NCBI GenBank assembly: GCA_903868125.1
Contig: CAIPUE010000023.1
Location: 105,877 to 169,876, forward strand
DNA length: 64,000 nt
Direction of reading: 5' to 3'
DNA from: an uncultured bacterium
GTDB lineage: Bacteria > Cyanobacteriota > Vampirovibrionia > Gastranaerophilales > Gastranaerophilaceae
This document shows, in pieces, positions 62,497 to 64,000 of this stretch (position 1 is the first letter of the stretch; every line of letters starts with the position of its first letter). Made by a program: the position numbers and the translations under genes. The notes beneath the pieces were generated by a model that saw only the letters and a program-made list of their open reading frames with translations, was not told the origin of the DNA and ran no database searches.

Positions 62497-63086
62497 TCTA
62501 ATCTAAAATCATTTATCTGTTGTTGATTATAAGCTTTATCATAGCTTGCGCCCGTTTCAGAACGAAGTTTTTCCATATAAACTTGACCATTTTTAACAAC
62601 TTGCTGTAATTGAGTCAAATCACGTTCAATATTAATCAAAACTTGTTCTGCGTAAACTTCTGCGCCTTCTCTAATTCTTATAGCTTCATCAGCTGCTTGA
62701 ATACGAACATTTTCAGCATCCGTAAGCGCTTTTCTTTTTATTTCTTCACAATCGGCAATAACCTGTTCTTTAATCTTCTCGGCTTCTTTTTGAACAGCAC
62801 GAAGAACATCAGATTCGCTTAAAAGTCGGCTAGCCTCATTTTGGGCGTCAACAATAATTTTCTCAGCTTTTTGTTGAGCTTCTATTTGTAACTCTTCTCT
62901 ACGTCTTAAAAAAGCCCGAGCCTCTTGAACCTCACTCGGTAAAGACGCATAAATTCTATCAATTAACGATTCAACTTCTTTAACTTTAATCGCTACCAAA
63001 TAATTTGGCAAAAGAGGAAAACTTTTTTCCAATACAATTTCCAGAAGTTTTAAAAGTTCATATATACCGCTCTGTTGCATATTCAT
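62493..63086 (-). CDS. Coiled-coil protein, DivIVA/Cdv3-like
   Basis: The protein has 197 aa. A short N-terminal domain (1-60, SGIYELLKLLEIVLEKSFPL) is followed by a long coiled coil (70-185) rich in Ala/Glu/Arg (QKAEKIIVDAQNEASRLLSE). This layout resembles DivIVA-type or ATPase-b-like septum proteins conserved in cyanobacteria; the assignment is an inference from layout. It overlaps tsaE by 4 bp and follows coaD by 43 bp. Confidence 0.7.
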   Translation of the reverse strand: MNMQQSGIYELLKLLEIVLEKSFPLLPNYLVAIKVKEVESLIDRIYASLPSEVQEARAFLRRREELQIEAQQKAEKIIVDAQNEASRLLSESDVLRAVQKEAEKIKEQVIADCEEIKRKALTDAENVRIQAADEAIRIREGAEVYAEQVLINIERDLTQLQQVVKNGQVYMEKLRSETGASYDKAYNQQQINDFRLD

Positions 63087-63129
63087 AATGTTATTACCTT
63101 TCGTTAATTATATTCTATAACAAGAAGAT

Positions 63130-63609
63130 TTATTTGGCAAATTGTTTTTTTAAATAATCATCAACCGATTCCGGAACGAATTTTGAAATATCACCTCCGA
63201 AAGAAGCGATATCTTTTACAGTACTTGATGAAATAAAATTATACTTAGGTTTTGTTATCAGAAAGACCGTTTTAATATTTTCTGAAAGCGCAGAATTTGT
63301 TTGAGAAAGCTGCATTTCATATTCAAAATCCGAAACTGCTCTGAGTCCCCTCAAGATAACTTTTGCACCCTTTAATTTTGCATATTCAACCGTAAGTCCC
63401 TCAAAAGAATCGACTTCAACGTTTTCTAAGCCACCAATACTTAATTTAATCAGATTTACACGTTCTTCAGCAGTTAAAAAACTTTTTTTTTCGCTATTTT
63501 GAGAAACAGCAATAATAACCTTGTCAAAAATTTCGGAACCTGTTTTTAAAACGTCTAGGTGCCCTTTGGTAATGGGGTCAAAACTTCCCGGATATATAGC
63601 AATTTTCAT
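63130..63609 (-). CDS. coaD: Phosphopantetheine adenylyltransferase
   Basis: Penultimate CoA synthesis step. The protein has 159 aa, family length. IAIYPGSFDPITKGHLDVL holds the nucleotide-binding GSFDP and GH motif, LRAVSDFEYEMQLSQTN binds substrate, and FISSSTVKDIASFGGD is the SSSxV(K/R) signature. Probably heads the operon coaD, coiled-coil protein, tsaE, tsaB. AAAGGAATAAA precedes the ATG. Confidence 0.97.
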   Translation of the reverse strand: MKIAIYPGSFDPITKGHLDVLKTGSEIFDKVIIAVSQNSEKKSFLTAEERVNLIKLSIGGLENVEVDSFEGLTVEYAKLKGAKVILRGLRAVSDFEYEMQLSQTNSALSENIKTVFLITKPKYNFISSSTVKDIASFGGDISKFVPESVDDYLKKQFAK

Positions 63610-63735
63610 TTTATTCCTTTGTATATTGGTATCCTAAGAACAATTATATAACTATCTTTTAAAATATATTTCAGTAATATCGTAATTAATTACAATTTGT
63701 AACAATTGTCGTCGATTTGGCGTCAGCAATAAAAA

Positions 63736-63757
63736 ACGCCGACTGTCAGATCGGCGT
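63736..63757 (-). terminator. Rho-independent terminator
   Basis: ACGCCGA and TCGGCGT form a perfect 7-bp stem around CTGTCAGA; on the minus strand the stem is followed by TTTTTTATTG. It ends the partial gene at the window edge. Confidence 0.85.
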
Positions 63758-63859
63758 ATTCAACATTACGAAATTATGGGAATAATTAAAATCTGTTTGT
63801 TAAATCCCTTTTTCTTTATAAAAAAATATTTGGACAAAATATTAAAAGCAAATTGATTG

Positions 63860-64000
63860 TTATGCATCGAATGATTTGAATGATCTTTGGATGTTTTTGT
63901 CGATAACTTTCTTAACAGAATCTATTTCAGTTTGTATCGCTGAATGTTCTGTATTGATAGTTTGTAACTCCATATCAAATCTCTTATCCTTTGATTGGAT
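63860..64000 (-). CDS. C-terminal end of a coiled-coil protein (partial)
   Basis: The last 46 residues before a TAA are visible: KDKRFDMELQTINTEHSAIQ, TEIDSVKKVIDKNIQRSFKS, FDA. Heptad-like spacing suggests a coiled coil, and the run is in frame to the window edge and followed by a good terminator. The N-terminal part lies outside the window, so the family is not determined. Confidence 0.6.
   Translation of the reverse strand: MQSKDKRFDMELQTINTEHSAIQTEIDSVKKVIDKNIQRSFKSFDA

Overview
The window looks like chromosome of a low-G+C (by eye about one third G+C), flagellated bacterium. The best guess is a gut-type member of the Vampirovibrionia/Melainabacteria (Gastranaerophilales), the non-photosynthetic sisters of Cyanobacteria. 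In favour: a cyanobacterial SigF-like sigma factor coupled to a prepilin peptidase, flagellar genes (fliD, flhB) dispersed among housekeeping genes, PPi-dependent phosphofructokinase, cyanobacteria-like tandem short repeats between genes, and several unrelated proteins that start with a short [S/C]F[K/Q/T] tag. The tag link rests on memory of that group, so the taxonomic call is an inference. All genes read with the standard code.

Layout. 1-5.5 kb: a decayed HTH regulator, rmuC, a helical-repeat protein, two small genes, prmC and plsY. 5.6-10.6 kb: fliD, tail to tail with an aroC-aroK-aroB operon. 10.7-15.3 kb: a small gene, a YbiT-like ABC-F ATPase, a secreted hydrolase, an MgtE-N-like protein and pncC. 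15.5-25.3 kb: an S10/spc ribosomal protein cluster from rpsJ to rplR. It is unusually loose, with repeats and structured spacers between most genes, and it stops after rplR. 25.4-38.9 kb: xerC/D, bioD, a HerA-like protein with a PcrA-type tail, a GT39-like membrane enzyme, dnaK, a DUF2023 protein, pfp, a ZIP transporter, a BI-1 protein and an ABC exporter. 38.9-43.3 kb: tRNA-Asn followed by an accessory stretch with a capless HAD protein, a single-chain type IIG restriction-modification enzyme and a possible recombinase remnant. 43.3-50.8 kb: a C_GCAxxG_C_C protein, crcB, a formyltransferase plus an endonuclease-IV-like pair, proS, gmk-coaBC-nif3. 50.8-64 kb: a sigma factor with flhB, deoC, an M16 peptidase, sigF-pilD (pilD frame broken at an A8 run), a histidine kinase/response regulator pair, tsaB-tsaE, a coiled-coil protein and coaD, ending in a partial gene.

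The most unusual content lies between the genes. (1) A family of GTAG-headed small palindromes (REP-like) has at least 13 copies. (2) Degenerate 7-8 bp tandem repeats fold into long hairpins; one copy sits in frame inside prmC, and another copy is bracketed by a perfect 25-bp direct duplication. (3) A palindromic element of about 105 bp is present twice. (4) Several genes have a -10 box placed so that transcription should start at the ATG (leaderless mRNAs). (5) Two related leader segments precede rpmC and rpsQ, and a 69-bp direct repeat lies between rpsH and rplF. No CRISPR array, rRNA, complete IS or phage was seen.
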